DNA of 64,000 nucleotides from Pseudomonas sp. MAG733B (GCF_036884845.1 NZ_CP145732.1:3162001-3226000), one strand, 5' to 3'; counted from the stretch's first letter, positions 1 to 8,695 are shown. Numbers and translations are program-made. The notes: a model not told the origin generated them from the letters alone.

Positions 1-908
1 AAGGATTGGCTCTGGTCCTCGTCGGCAACGAAGCGGCCACGCACGGTTCCGGTCTGGTTCAGCGGGCCACCGGCATCCACTTGCAGGCCGTAGTGATCCC
101 AGGAACCGGCCTTGCCGGTGACGGTCACGGTCGGGGCGTTCTGGCCGCGCTTGCGTACCAGGTTGATCGCGCCGCCGGGGCTGCCGGTGCCTTGAAGCAG
201 GCCGGACGCACCGCGCAGCACTTCCATGCGATCGAAGAAAATCAGGTCCTGTGTGGCCCAGTTACCCAACGCATAGGTGTTGCGCGGGATCGGCACGCCG
301 TCGTACTGCCAGTCATCGATCTGGAAACCGCGCGAGGTCACGATCAGGCCTTTGCCGACGCCCTGAACGCCGACCAGGCCGGTGGTCTGGTTGACCGCAT
401 CTTTGAGATCGACCAGGTTCTGGTCGTCCATCTGTTTGCGCGTCATCACCGTGACCGACTGCGGAATTTCCTTGAGGGTATGGGTGCCCTTGCCGATCGT
501 CACCGCTTTGGCCGCGTAAGAACCCGAGCCTTCGGTGGTGGCGTCGGCGCTGTTTTCGATGATGTTGGTCGCGCCCAGTTGCAGCGCAGCGGTGTTGGTC
601 GTGGCCGGCTCGACGCTGAAGTTGCCCTGTTCGGTCACTCGCAGTTGCAGGCCGCTGCCGCTCAGCGCTTTTTGCATGGCTTCTTCAGGGGACAACTGGC
701 CGATGACCGCCGGTGCCTGTTTGCCCTGTACCAGCGAAGGCTCCAGCGAGACGATGTGCCCGCTCTGGCTGGCGATGGCATTCAGCGTGCTGGCGAGCGG
801 GCCGGCGGGCAGGTTGAAGGGCAGGGTTTGCGCCTGCGCCAGGGTAGGGCCGGCCAGGGCTGCCAGGGCAACGGCGACGGAAAGCGAGTGGGACCACGGG
901 TTGAACAC
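1..908 (-). CDS. TonB-dependent siderophore receptor, signalling type (3' end outside window)
   Basis: Outer-membrane receptor for a ferric chelate, of the class that also signals to a sigma factor. The first 302 codons are present. The GTG start at 908 follows AGGAG at a good distance; an ATG at 913 is in another frame. A signal peptide ending near AQA is followed by an STN domain (about residues 27-100), a TonB-box region, then the plug domain with SRGF, RMEVLRG and GSPGGAIN motifs. The beta-barrel lies beyond position 1. It sits downstream of the FecR/FecI-like pair on the same strand, so ligand binding probably activates that sigma factor. Ligand unknown. Family assignment is firm; symbol not assigned. 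Confidence 0.93.
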   Translation of the reverse strand, partial: MFNPWSHSLSVAVALAALAGPTLAQAQTLPFNLPAGPLASTLNAIASQSGHIVSLEPSLVQGKQAPAVIGQLSPEEAMQKALSGSGLQLRVTEQGNFSVEPATTNTAALQLGATNIIENSADATTEGSGSYAAKAVTIGKGTHTLKEIPQSVTVMTRKQMDDQNLVDLKDAVNQTTGLVGVQGVGKGLIVTSRGFQIDDWQYDGVPIPRNTYALGNWATQDLIFFDRMEVLRGASGLLQGTGSPGGAINLVRKRGQNAPTVTVTGKAGSWDHYGLQVDAGGPLNQTGTVRGRFVADEDQSQS

Positions 909-995
909 AGCATTCTCCTGAAGGTGTAAGTGTCAGGAGATAGGTGGGATGAGAAATGAAAACCGGACACAAATAAGAGTCATTTTCAAAAAAAA

Positions 996-1976
996 TTATT
1001 GTTTGGGTGTTTTTGCCCGGATCAACGTCAGCCACGGACTGTAGTGATCGACCCGGATCGGCAGGGTTTCCGCCAGCGCCGCGAAAGTCCGGGCGGGGTC
1101 ATTGAGGGGAAATACGCCCTGGACCCGCAAGTCGCGGACTTCAGGGGATACGCGCACAAATCCACGGCTGTAGGGACGCAAGGCTTGCACGACATTTTCC
1201 AGCGGTTCGTCCAACACGTTGAGACGGCCGCTGAGCCAGTCGGCGCGATGTTGCTGATCGCCGCTGACAGGTTCGATGCGCCGCGCGTAGAGCAGGGCCG
1301 ATTGGCCTTCCTGCAAGACACGTTGAGTGCCATCAAAGAGCCTGGCCTCGACGGAATGTTCCAGCACCACCACGCGACTGGCGTCTTGCTCCTGGGACAC
1401 CAGAAAACGCGTACCCAATGCGCGCACTTCGCCCTGGGCGGTGCGCACGCGCAGGGGGCGTCGGGGATCGGGCGCCACCTGAATGACCAACTCGCCCCGA
1501 CGCAGGATGACCAGCCTTTGCTGGTCGTCGAAATGCAGATCCACCGCGCTGTCGGCATTCAGGCTCAGGCGGCTGCCGTCGGCCAGATTGAAACTTTCGC
1601 GTTGCCCGCGCCCGGTGTGCAGATCAGCAAGCAACGAGTCGCCCAGCGGGCTGCGCGCACCAATCCACATACCGCCTCCAAGCAGACCAAGACCGGCGAT
1701 CACCCGCAGCGCATCACGCCGCGAAGCGTGAGGCTGCAAGAGAATCTGCCGTGCGTGCTCGCTCTGGCCCGGCAAGCGTCGATCGAGGGCACGAACCGTA
1801 TTGAACGAACCACCGAGGCGTTCCTGCAAACGTGCCCAAGCCTGGACGTGCGCAGGGTCCATGGCCAGCCAGGCATTAAAACGTTCCTGCATCGCGGCGG
1901 TGGGCGTACCGGCGCGCAGACGCACCATCCAGTCGATGGCCTGCTCGCTGACAGGGTCCAGGCGCGGCGTGCTCAT
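996..1976 (-). CDS. FecR-family sigma-factor regulator
   Basis: Inner-membrane anti-sigma/pro-sigma regulator that relays the state of the TonB receptor to the ECF sigma factor. 326 residues from the ATG at 1976, which overlaps the sigma stop codon as ATGA, a coupled start; eight further in-frame codons upstream lie inside the sigma gene and are unlikely. An N-terminal cytoplasmic DUF4880 region (about 12-55) is followed by one membrane segment near 90-108 (VIAGLGLLGGG), a FecR domain (about 113-210) and a C-terminal STN-like part that would contact the receptor. The 87 bases to the receptor gene carry no gene and should hold its sigma-dependent promoter; I could not fix it. Confidence 0.93.
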   Translation of the reverse strand: MSTPRLDPVSEQAIDWMVRLRAGTPTAAMQERFNAWLAMDPAHVQAWARLQERLGGSFNTVRALDRRLPGQSEHARQILLQPHASRRDALRVIAGLGLLGGGMWIGARSPLGDSLLADLHTGRGQRESFNLADGSRLSLNADSAVDLHFDDQQRLVILRRGELVIQVAPDPRRPLRVRTAQGEVRALGTRFLVSQEQDASRVVVLEHSVEARLFDGTQRVLQEGQSALLYARRIEPVSGDQQHRADWLSGRLNVLDEPLENVVQALRPYSRGFVRVSPEVRDLRVQGVFPLNDPARTFAALAETLPIRVDHYSPWLTLIRAKTPKQ

Positions 1977-2479
1977 GGCGCCATCTCGCTCAGATAGCAC
2001 TGGCGCAACGCTTGTTTCATGTAGCGGCTGACCGTGCGTTCCGACAGGCCCAGTTTGCCGGCGATGGCCACGTAACTCATGCCGTCCAGTTGGCTGTAGA
2101 GGAAGGTCGCCTTGACCACCATCGGCAAACCATCCAGCGCCCGGTCAATGGCCACCAGCGCCTCGATCAGTTGCAATTGCTCTTCCGGCGAAGGCGCCAC
2201 CATTTCGGACAAGGTAGACAGGCGTTCCAGATACGCCAACTCCAGTTTTCGCCGACGATGCCGGTCGAAGATGAGCCGACGGGCGATGGTCGAGAGGTAA
2301 GCTCGAGGTTGTTCGATGCTGTCGGGATCGACCCGGGCCATCAGCATCTGGCAGAACGTATCGGCGGCAGTGTCCTCGGCATCCGCATGATTGCGCAGCC
2401 GTCGCTGGATATGCTGCAGCAGCCAACGGTGGTGATCGCTGAAAAAGAAACTCAGCTTGCTGGTCGAGGGAGGTTGCAC
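1973..2479 (-). CDS. ECF sigma factor, FecI type
   Basis: Group 4 sigma factor of 168 residues that probably transcribes the downstream receptor gene. It has region 2 (DAEDTAADTFCQML, then the FDRHRRRK basic stretch) and region 4 with a helix-turn-helix near the C terminus (LGLSERTVSRYMKQAL). The start is a GTG at 2479 with only a weak ribosome site; no better in-frame start fits the conserved N terminus. Its stop overlaps the fecR-like start. A Fur-box-like dyad lies about 20 bases upstream, so iron repression is expected. Known FecI systems work with an anti-sigma partner and an STN receptor, and both are present here. Confidence 0.93.
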   Translation of the reverse strand: MQPPSTSKLSFFFSDHHRWLLQHIQRRLRNHADAEDTAADTFCQMLMARVDPDSIEQPRAYLSTIARRLIFDRHRRRKLELAYLERLSTLSEMVAPSPEEQLQLIEALVAIDRALDGLPMVVKATFLYSQLDGMSYVAIAGKLGLSERTVSRYMKQALRQCYLSEMAP

Positions 2480-2498
2480 CGGTTGTCTTTCCAGATGT

Positions 2499-2521
2499 TA
2501 GTGAGAGTCGTTCTCAATACT
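2499..2521 (-). promoter_or_regulatory. Fur-box-like operator upstream of the ECF sigma gene
   Basis: The minus strand reads TTGAGAACGACTCTCA, a dyad with the GAGAA/TTCTC-type half sites typical of Pseudomonas Fur boxes. It lies about 20 bases before the sigma start codon, where it would block the promoter in iron-replete cells. Assignment is by motif and context only. Confidence 0.6.
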
Positions 2522-2839
2522 ACCTTTGGGATGACGGGTGCTGCAATCTCCGGTTTCGTTTGCTGCTGCGCGAAAGACTTTTCGCCTGTTCCTTGTTTAT
2601 CAAGGCGTTAGTTTCAGCGGGCAGAAATTCAGCAGGGAAACTGTGATTGATCCGCCATTTTCGACCTGACCGGAGTGGCGGATGCACGGGCCGTCCACTA
2701 GCCTCCCCACGCTTTGTTGGAAGAAGTCTGGATCTCGCGCCAAGTGGTCGAGCAACGCAGTTGTGCTCCGTAGTCCATATCGAGCGGGTACTGACGCATG
2801 AGCCTCGCCGGCTTGCCCGGCACTATCGGAGATACAACT
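2522..2839. other. Non-coding gap with one hairpin
   Basis: About 320 bases without a supported gene between the sigma gene and the hypothetical gene at 2840. It holds a perfect 8-base inverted repeat (ATCCGCCA at 2650-2657 and TGGCGGAT at 2676-2683, 18-base loop). There is no T-run after it, so it looks more like an operator or RNA element than a terminator. The promoters of both flanking divergent genes must lie here. Confidence 0.4.
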
Positions 2840-3343
2840 GTGAACGAATCACTCGATCCAAAAAACCTCGCGCCACTGGCTGCACCTGTGGGCACTGTTT
2901 CCCGCCAGGACCAACCTGATCTGAAAAGCACCAGCGCGTGGGGCAACCCTTTCAAGATCAAGATCAGCCTGCCGGGCAAGGACATCGGCGGCCAGTGGTT
3001 GTGCCGCAACGGTGGCGACGCAATGGCTTACCAGAACTACTGCGTACCCGGGTCGAGGGCGGCGGTTCTCAAGCCTTACACCCACACCGACGGCAAAATC
3101 TATTTACAGGATGAGCAGGGCGACTGGGTGTCCTACGAGAGTCTTTGGAACCTGCTCTACATGTCGTACTGGAATTACGCCGTCGCCTGGAAATTTGAGG
3201 GCAATCGCTTGGTTCGCGATTCGGACGGCGCCGTCCTGACCTGGTTTTACAACGCTCGTTGGCCACTGGCTGACCGGAAGAACTGGTTGTCGGCCAGCGC
3301 CCCTTCTGTGGATGCCTTGACCGTGGAAAAGGTCGATGCCTGA
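2840..3343 (+). CDS. Hypothetical protein, Trp/Tyr-rich, 167 residues
   Basis: I do not recognise this protein. It is soluble-looking with no signal peptide or membrane segment. The central half is rich in aromatic residues (repeated W, Y and F around YESLWNLLYMSYWNYAVAW) and Gly, suggestive of a beta-rich fold such as a lectin-like or surface-binding domain, but no family is claimed. I prefer the GTG start at 2840 because GGAG sits eight bases upstream; an in-frame ATG at 2798 would add 14 residues but has a poor ribosome site. It stands alone and is followed by a strong terminator. Confidence 0.7.
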   Translation: MNESLDPKNLAPLAAPVGTVSRQDQPDLKSTSAWGNPFKIKISLPGKDIGGQWLCRNGGDAMAYQNYCVPGSRAAVLKPYTHTDGKIYLQDEQGDWVSYESLWNLLYMSYWNYAVAWKFEGNRLVRDSDGAVLTWFYNARWPLADRKNWLSASAPSVDALTVEKVDA

Positions 3344-3384
3344 GTCTTTCACCAGATAAGGTTCGCAACGCAGAGCAGTAAAAA

Positions 3385-3419
3385 GCCCCGAGCCGTTAAG
3401 GCTCGGGGCTTGTTTTTTT
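3385..3419 (+). terminator. Rho-independent terminator
   Basis: Perfect 10-base stem GCCCCGAGCC/GGCTCGGGGC with a 5-base loop, followed by TTGTTTTTTT on the plus strand. It ends the hypothetical gene at 2840-3343 and separates it from the convergent EamA gene. Confidence 0.9.
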
Positions 3420-3443
3420 ACGGTTGGATAACTGTTTTCAACG

Positions 3444-4427
3444 TCAGGATGACGCTCGGCTCCGGGCGCTGGCGGGACGCGTCACACCTGATGGGGAGGC
3501 GGCCTTGCGGTACGTCAGCAGCACGATACCGGTCACCACGATCACACCTCCCATTACCTGACCGGCGCTGAGCATCTGGTCGAGCACGAGCCAGCCCATC
3601 AGCAGCGTGGCCAGCGGTTCGATGTTCATCACCGGGGCGTTGCGTGGCATGTCCAGGCGCGGCACGGAAATGAACAGCACGATAAAACCAGTGCCGTACA
3701 GGACGACCAGCGTCGCCAGTGCCAGCCAGCCGGTTTGGGTCGCTGGCAGGTTCAAGCCGCCGGGAATGGCGCCGGTCATGCCGGCGAGGTTGATGCTGCT
3801 GAACACGATGAAGATCGTCAGCAAGCTGCGGACCGAGCCACGTACCTCAGACAGTTTGTGATCGGTAATCCACAGCGCACAGGCAAACACACTGGCGGCG
3901 CAGAAGGCCAGGGTCACGCCCAGCCACCATTGCGGTCCGACGCTGGCGTTGTCTGCGAGGCGGCCCGGAACATCCAGTACAAACACCAGCCCCAGCAGAA
4001 TCAGGCCCATCAATGCGGCAGTGCGTGCAGTGGGTCGCGCGCCGCCCAGTGCCCAGGTGAGCAACGCCAACAGGATGGGGAACACGTTGGCCACCAGCAG
4101 CGCCAGTGCCACCGGCACTCGGGCAACAGCCGAGTACAGGCACAGGCTTTGGGTGGCGATCAGCAAGCCCAACAGCAACTGCCAACGCCAGGCGCCCGAC
4201 GGCAGGCGCAGAGACTGGCGTTGCCAAAGGACCAACGCGGCCAATACCAATAACGTCCCGCCCGAACGCATCAGAATCGCCAGCAACACGCCGGCGCCGT
4301 CATCGAACGCCACTCGCGCCGCCACATGGTTACCGGCGAAGGCGCAGCCCATGCACAACAAAATCAGTACGGCGAGGTGGCGAGGGAAGGGCGCGTGCGC
4401 TTCTTGCCGAGAGGTCGGTTGGGTCAT
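3444..4427 (-). CDS. EamA/DMT-family transporter
   Basis: Inner-membrane carrier of the drug/metabolite transporter superfamily, 327 residues with about ten hydrophobic segments arranged as two EamA repeats (roughly 18-150 and 165-305). The second repeat ends in the usual LATLLMGWLVLDQ...GGVIVVTG pattern. Family members export amino acids, metabolites or drugs; the substrate cannot be read from the sequence. The start codon is preceded by GAG at normal distance. It is a single gene between a terminator and a LysR gene of the same strand. Confidence 0.88.
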   Translation of the reverse strand: MTQPTSRQEAHAPFPRHLAVLILLCMGCAFAGNHVAARVAFDDGAGVLLAILMRSGGTLLVLAALVLWQRQSLRLPSGAWRWQLLLGLLIATQSLCLYSAVARVPVALALLVANVFPILLALLTWALGGARPTARTAALMGLILLGLVFVLDVPGRLADNASVGPQWWLGVTLAFCAASVFACALWITDHKLSEVRGSVRSLLTIFIVFSSINLAGMTGAIPGGLNLPATQTGWLALATLVVLYGTGFIVLFISVPRLDMPRNAPVMNIEPLATLLMGWLVLDQMLSAGQVMGGVIVVTGIVLLTYRKAASPSGVTRPASARSRASS

Positions 4428-4587
4428 GGCAGAGTCTCAAATCCAAGTGCGCCACCCTAAAGCATGGCGGTGAGTTTTTATTATGTTGTCGTACAACTAG
4501 GTAGGGTTTTAGCGCATTTGGCGAGGATGGACAAGGTTGAAGGCTTCATTTAAGGGCTTGTCGCAAGCGGTGCTCGATGAAGATACG

Positions 4588-5508
4588 TTAAGAGATCGTA
4601 TGACTTAGCGTGGATTGTCCACCCAGGCGATACAACTCCTGCTGCACAAAATCCGCAAACAGTTTGATCCGGATCGGCGTCAATGCGCCAAAGGCATGCA
4701 GCGAATGAATCGCCAGCGAAGGCAGCCGATGATCGGCAAGCACTTGCACCAACGCCCCTGAATCCAGGTCTTGTTGCACCGTACATTTCATCAGGTAGGC
4801 GACACCCATGTGGCCAAGCGCGGCGGCACGCAGGCCGAATCCCGAGTCGAGGCCGATGCGGCCACGGGGCACCAGGGTTTCACCGTCGGCAAAGACGATG
4901 GGCAAGGTTCGACCCTTCAGTTGATAGCGCGCGAAGGGCAGAGCGCGCAGTTCCTCGATTGTGCTTGGGGTGCCCCATTCGCCGAGGAATGCCGGGGACG
5001 CGACCAGCGCCATGTCGAGCTGCGCGAGTGTGCGGCTTTTCAAGTCGCTGTCGGTGAGGCTGCCGCCGCGAAAAATCACGTCGTAGCCTTCACGAATCAG
5101 GTCCACGTGGTGATCGACCAAGGTCAGGTCCAGCTCCACGTCCGGATGATCGGTGAGGAACACCGAATGGATCCTCGGCATCAGCAATCGTCCGAGGTCG
5201 CTGGGCATGCTGACTCGCAGGTGACCGCGCGCGCCACCGGTGTGGCGCAGCGCATCGGCGGAGTCATCGATCGCCTGCAGCAGCGGCGCTACGCGCTCGA
5301 AAAATGCCTGACCCTCGGGCGTGAGGCTGAGCATCCGCGTGGAGCGGCGAAACAGCTTGGCGTTCAGCTCCGTTTCCAGTCGGGCGATGCTTTTGGAAAT
5401 CGCCGAAGGCGTGGTCCCGGCGTTGCGCGCCGCGGCACTGAACGACCCGGCTTCCACCGCGCGGATAAAGGCAATCAGGCTGGCCGACTGGTTCAACAGG
5501 CTGGGCAT
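4588..5508 (-). CDS. LysR-family transcriptional regulator
   Basis: DNA-binding regulator of 306 residues from the ATG at 5508. The N-terminal winged helix (about 8-66, AARNAGTTPSAISKSIARLE) is followed by a LysR substrate-binding domain (about 92-295). A longer reading frame from 5595 would add 29 residues that run across the promoter gap to the divergent SDR gene, and the LysR family begins near the chosen Met. The divergent placement, 100 bases from the SDR, makes that gene the likely target. Inducer unknown. Confidence 0.9.
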   Translation of the reverse strand: MPSLLNQSASLIAFIRAVEAGSFSAAARNAGTTPSAISKSIARLETELNAKLFRRSTRMLSLTPEGQAFFERVAPLLQAIDDSADALRHTGGARGHLRVSMPSDLGRLLMPRIHSVFLTDHPDVELDLTLVDHHVDLIREGYDVIFRGGSLTDSDLKSRTLAQLDMALVASPAFLGEWGTPSTIEELRALPFARYQLKGRTLPIVFADGETLVPRGRIGLDSGFGLRAAALGHMGVAYLMKCTVQQDLDSGALVQVLADHRLPSLAIHSLHAFGALTPIRIKLFADFVQQELYRLGGQSTLSHTIS

Positions 5509-5608
5509 CTTGTGACTCCGAAGCACAACAGATGTGCCTTTTTCTGGACTGGTTGGCGCTGGGACGCGCGACATAATACTGCGCTCCTTCAACAAGCGGA
5601 GTCAGCAA

Positions 5609-6358
5609 ATGCAACGTCTTCAAGGAAAGGTCGCGGTGATCACCGGCGGCAACAGCGGCATTGGCCTGGCCGCGGCGTGCCTGTTCGCCAAAGAGGGGGC
5701 GCAGGTGATTATCACGGCGCGTCGGCAAGAGGTGCTGGACGAAGCCGTGCGCTACATCGGCCACGGCGCGATTGGCATCAAGGGCGATGTCGCCAGCCTC
5801 GAGCATCATGCCGAGGTTGCCGAGCAAGTTCGGGAGCGTTTCGGTGTGTTGGACATCTACATGGCGAATGCCGGGGTCATCACGCTGACGCCCTCACATC
5901 AAGTGACGCCAGAGGAGTTCGACGCGCAATTCAACATCAACACCCGTGGTGTGTTCTTCGGTGTGCAGTCGATCGTGCCGTTGCTGCGCGATGGGGCCAG
6001 CATCATCCTGACCAGTTCCCTGGCCGCGACCAAAGTGCTCGACGGGCATGCGGTGTACGCCGGCTCAAAAGCGGCCATCGCCGCATTTGCGCGCAATTGG
6101 GCGCTGGAACTGCGCGCGCGGCGCATACGCGTCAACGTACTGAGCCCCGGCCCGGTGGATACCGCAATCATCGGCAAACTCGGCGTTTCAGAAGCAGATC
6201 GCCCCGGCTTTGAGCAAATGATGGCGGACATGATTCCTGCCGGTCGACTGGGCGAGGCCGATGAACTGGCGCAAGCGGCGCTGTACCTGGCATCCAGCGA
6301 CAGTTCGTTCGTCAACGGCATCGAAATGCACGTGGACGGCGGCATGTCGCTGGTCTGA
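5609..6358 (+). CDS. SDR-family oxidoreductase
   Basis: Short-chain dehydrogenase/reductase of 249 residues using NAD(P)(H). The cofactor motif TGGNSGIG is at 12-19, NAG follows, and the catalytic Ser is followed by YxxxK in AVYAGSK. The C-terminal DGG motif is present. The start at 5609 follows a GCGGAG site; the longer frame from 5534 overlaps the promoter of the divergent LysR gene and lacks family similarity. Probably controlled by that LysR. Many such pairs reduce quinones or aldehydes, but no substrate is evident here. Confidence 0.92.
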   Translation: MQRLQGKVAVITGGNSGIGLAAACLFAKEGAQVIITARRQEVLDEAVRYIGHGAIGIKGDVASLEHHAEVAEQVRERFGVLDIYMANAGVITLTPSHQVTPEEFDAQFNINTRGVFFGVQSIVPLLRDGASIILTSSLAATKVLDGHAVYAGSKAAIAAFARNWALELRARRIRVNVLSPGPVDTAIIGKLGVSEADRPGFEQMMADMIPAGRLGEADELAQAALYLASSDSSFVNGIEMHVDGGMSLV

Positions 6359-6366
6359 TCCCAGCC

Positions 6367-6645
6367 TCAGAACGTGCAGACTGCATCGGTGAACACCACC
6401 CGGCCGAACTGCGCATCGGCGTCTAGCGGCGTGATGGCCAGCAGTTGATCCAGACGGATCTCCTGTTCGCCATCAGCCGTTTCAAGGCTGAGGAATTCTT
6501 CCTTGTCGGCGGAGGTCCGCGTGGTCAGCGCCTTGGCCTCCAGACGAGCGCCGTCCTTCAGTTCGATATCCAGTCGATAACCGCGCATGCAGGCGATCTC
6601 AAGATAGTCGTACAGGTCGCAGTTCATGGGCTGGTAGGTGTTCAT
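6367..6645 (-). CDS. rof: Rof-like Rho-binding antiterminator
   Basis: Small cytoplasmic protein of 92 residues related to E. coli Rof (YaeO), which binds Rho hexamers, competes with RNA and reduces Rho-dependent termination. The opening TYQPMNCDLYDYLEIAC closely follows the E. coli protein, as do the LELKDG-type strand (here DIELKDGARLEAKA) and the EIRLDQL strand. AGGAG stands seven bases before the ATG. It is transcribed alone and converges with the SDR gene. Identification is by recalled similarity and fold length. Confidence 0.88.
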   Translation of the reverse strand: MNTYQPMNCDLYDYLEIACMRGYRLDIELKDGARLEAKALTTRTSADKEEFLSLETADGEQEIRLDQLLAITPLDADAQFGRVVFTDAVCTF

Positions 6646-6789
6646 GGCGTTACTCCTGGCTTGGGAGGTGTTCGATTAGGCAATATCTTCCTTCTGAGCG
6701 TGTTTTGCATCCACGAACCGACGGCGCATTGCTGGTCAATAGTCGTGAATTAGACTAAACACGGGTATCAAATCGAAGGAGTGCACTCC

Positions 6790-6816
6790 ATGGCAGGACT
6801 GCGATGGACTCGCTGA
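6790..6816 (+). other. Eight-codon upstream ORF overlapping the next gene start
   Basis: ATG at 6790 has the best ribosome site of the region (GAAGGAG, eight bases upstream). It opens only eight codons, MAGLRWTR, before TGA at 6814, which lies 10 bases past the ATG of the 6804 gene in another frame. Ribosomes finishing here could re-initiate at 6804. It may be a translational-coupling leader or simply part of the untranslated region. Confidence 0.35.
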
Positions 6817-8024
6817 TCACCGCCGCCGCTCAGGCGCTGGCGGCCGGTGATCCGCTCGGCGCGCTGGACCGGGTCGCCTTGCGCGACGATGCGCCGGCGC
6901 TGGCACTGCGCGGTATCGCCATGGCGCAACTGGGTGATCTGGTGCGGGCCAAGGCGTTGGTTCGTCGCGCGGCGCGGGCGTTCGGGCCGAAAGAAACGGT
7001 CGCGCGGGCACGCTGCATCGTCGCCGAAGCGGAGATCGCATTGGCTTCACGAGACCTCGGCTGGCCGGTGAAAGCGCTCGACGCGGCGCGGATCACACTG
7101 GAGGCTCACGGCGATTGGGCGAACGCGGCCCATGCGCGGTATCTGGATATCCGCCGCCTGTTGCTGATCGGGCACCTCGATCAGGCGCAGGAAAAACTCG
7201 CTCAACTTGACCCGGCCACATTACCTGCGCCACTGCGCGCGACCCATGAACTGGTGGCGGCCGGCATCGCCATGCGTCACCTGCAATCGCAAGCGGCGCG
7301 GGCCGCCCTCGCCAGAGCCGAACTTGCCGCGCAGCAATCCGGCATTCCCGCGCTGGTAGCGGAAGTGGAAAGCGCAGTGCAGATGCTCAATAGCCCCGCC
7401 GCACACTTGATGAGCAATGGAGAATCGCGACCCTTATTGCTCGATGAAGTGGAAGCGTTGCTGGCCTCGACGTCGCTGGTGGTCGATGCCTGTCGATACG
7501 TCGTGCGTGGTGCGGGCATGTCGGTCTCCCTGTCGAAGCGTCCGGTTTTATTCACCCTCGCGCGGACCTTGGCCGAAGCCTGGCCAGCCGATGTGCCGAG
7601 GGAAACCCTCATCGCCAGGGCCTTTCGTTTGAAGCTCAGCGACGAGTCCCATCGCGCCCGGCTTCGGGTGGAAATCGGCCGATTGCGCGCGGCACTCAAA
7701 CCCTTGGCCAATGTGATCGCAACCAAGCGCGGGTTTGCGCTGGTCACGCAGGTTTCACCCGAAGTTGTGCTGCTGACGCCACCGGTCGAAGAAAAATTTG
7801 CCTCGGTGTTTGCCATGCTCGGCGACGGTGAGTCGTGGTCGAGCTCGGCGCTCGCGCTGGCGCTGGGTAACAGCCAGCGCAGCGTGCAACGGGCGCTCGA
7901 AATGCTGGCAGCCAAAGGCAAGGTGCAGTCGTTCGGGCATGGCCGGGCACGGCGCTGGATGACGCCGCCGGTGCCCGGTTTCGCGACGACCTTGTTACTC
8001 CCGGTTCCGCTGCCCGGTGGCTAG
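6804..8024 (+). CDS. TPR-like and winged-helix regulator
   Basis: Cytoplasmic protein of 406 residues. The N-terminal half (about 1-205) is an Ala/Leu-rich helical-repeat region like TPR units. Residues about 225-320 resemble an OmpR/PhoB-type winged helix (SKRPVLFTLARTLAEAW, then RLRVEIGRLRAAL and a KRGFAL wing). Residues 330-395 look like a second helix-turn-helix (SSSALALALGNSQRSVQRALEMLAAKGKV). No receiver domain, so not a two-component regulator. The gene 36 bases downstream is probably in the same operon. Exact role unknown. An overlapping short upstream ORF may affect its translation. Confidence 0.82.
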   Translation: MDSLITAAAQALAAGDPLGALDRVALRDDAPALALRGIAMAQLGDLVRAKALVRRAARAFGPKETVARARCIVAEAEIALASRDLGWPVKALDAARITLEAHGDWANAAHARYLDIRRLLLIGHLDQAQEKLAQLDPATLPAPLRATHELVAAGIAMRHLQSQAARAALARAELAAQQSGIPALVAEVESAVQMLNSPAAHLMSNGESRPLLLDEVEALLASTSLVVDACRYVVRGAGMSVSLSKRPVLFTLARTLAEAWPADVPRETLIARAFRLKLSDESHRARLRVEIGRLRAALKPLANVIATKRGFALVTQVSPEVVLLTPPVEEKFASVFAMLGDGESWSSSALALALGNSQRSVQRALEMLAAKGKVQSFGHGRARRWMTPPVPGFATTLLLPVPLPGG

Positions 8025-8060
8025 GATGAACGCCACCAACCCCTTTCGAGGAACACCAAG

Positions 8061-8690
8061 ATGAAACAGTCAGCCGCTGAAATTCTCCGTGAGTATGGGC
8101 CTTTTGAAGGTGTCGACACTGTGCACGGCCTGACTTGGGACGGTCAGCAGGTGTGGTTTGCCAGTGGCGAAAAACTCAATGCCCTCGATCCGGAAAGCGG
8201 AAAGACATTGCGCTTCATCGATGTCGCCGCCCATGCCGGCACCGCCTTCGATGGCAAGCATCTGTTCCAGATCGCCGAAGACCGCATCCAGAAAATCGAC
8301 CCGCAGACGGGGCGCGTAATGTCCACGATTCCGGCCCCAGGTGGGGGCAACGACTCGGGGATGACATGGGCGGAAGGCTCGTTGTGGGTGGGGCAGTATC
8401 GCGAGCGGAAGATTCACCAGATCGATCCGGAGAACGGCAAGATCCTGCGAACGATTGAATCGAACCGCTTTGTCACGGGCGTGACCTTCGTCGAAGGCTC
8501 GCTGTGGCATGGCACGGGGGAGGGCGATGAGAGCGAACTGCGCCGCATCGACGCGCAAACCGGCGAAGTGCTGGAAAGTCTCAAACTGCCAGCCGGTATT
8601 GGCGTGTCGGGGCTTGAGTCCGACGGCGGCGAGCGGTTTTTCTGTGGCGGAGGCAGTAGCGGGCGGGTGAGGTCGGTGCGTCGGCCCTGA
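8061..8690 (+). CDS. Glutamine-cyclotransferase-like beta-propeller protein
   Basis: 209 residues made of repeated blades of the form LNALDPESGKTL, IQKIDPQTGRV, IHQIDPENGKIL and LRRIDAQTGEVL, typical of the glutaminyl-peptide cyclotransferase-like/NHL propeller group. No signal peptide is visible, so it should be cytoplasmic. The start has CGAGGA seven to eight bases upstream. It follows the TPR/winged-helix regulator by 36 bases and may bind the ligand sensed by that protein, which is inference. Enzymatic activity is not established for this short form. Confidence 0.75.
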   Translation: MKQSAAEILREYGPFEGVDTVHGLTWDGQQVWFASGEKLNALDPESGKTLRFIDVAAHAGTAFDGKHLFQIAEDRIQKIDPQTGRVMSTIPAPGGGNDSGMTWAEGSLWVGQYRERKIHQIDPENGKILRTIESNRFVTGVTFVEGSLWHGTGEGDESELRRIDAQTGEVLESLKLPAGIGVSGLESDGGERFFCGGGSSGRVRSVRRP

Positions 8691-8695
8691 ATGAC

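Noticed and set aside
909..995. FecI-type promoter between the FecR-like gene and the receptor
   Set aside because: A GAAAAT and a TGTC box can be picked out but the spacing does not fit a consensus I trust, so only the expectation of a promoter is noted.
999..1997. 332-codon open frame on the plus strand opposite the FecR-like gene
   Set aside because: Shadow of the minus-strand gene, which has clear domains and a coupled start.
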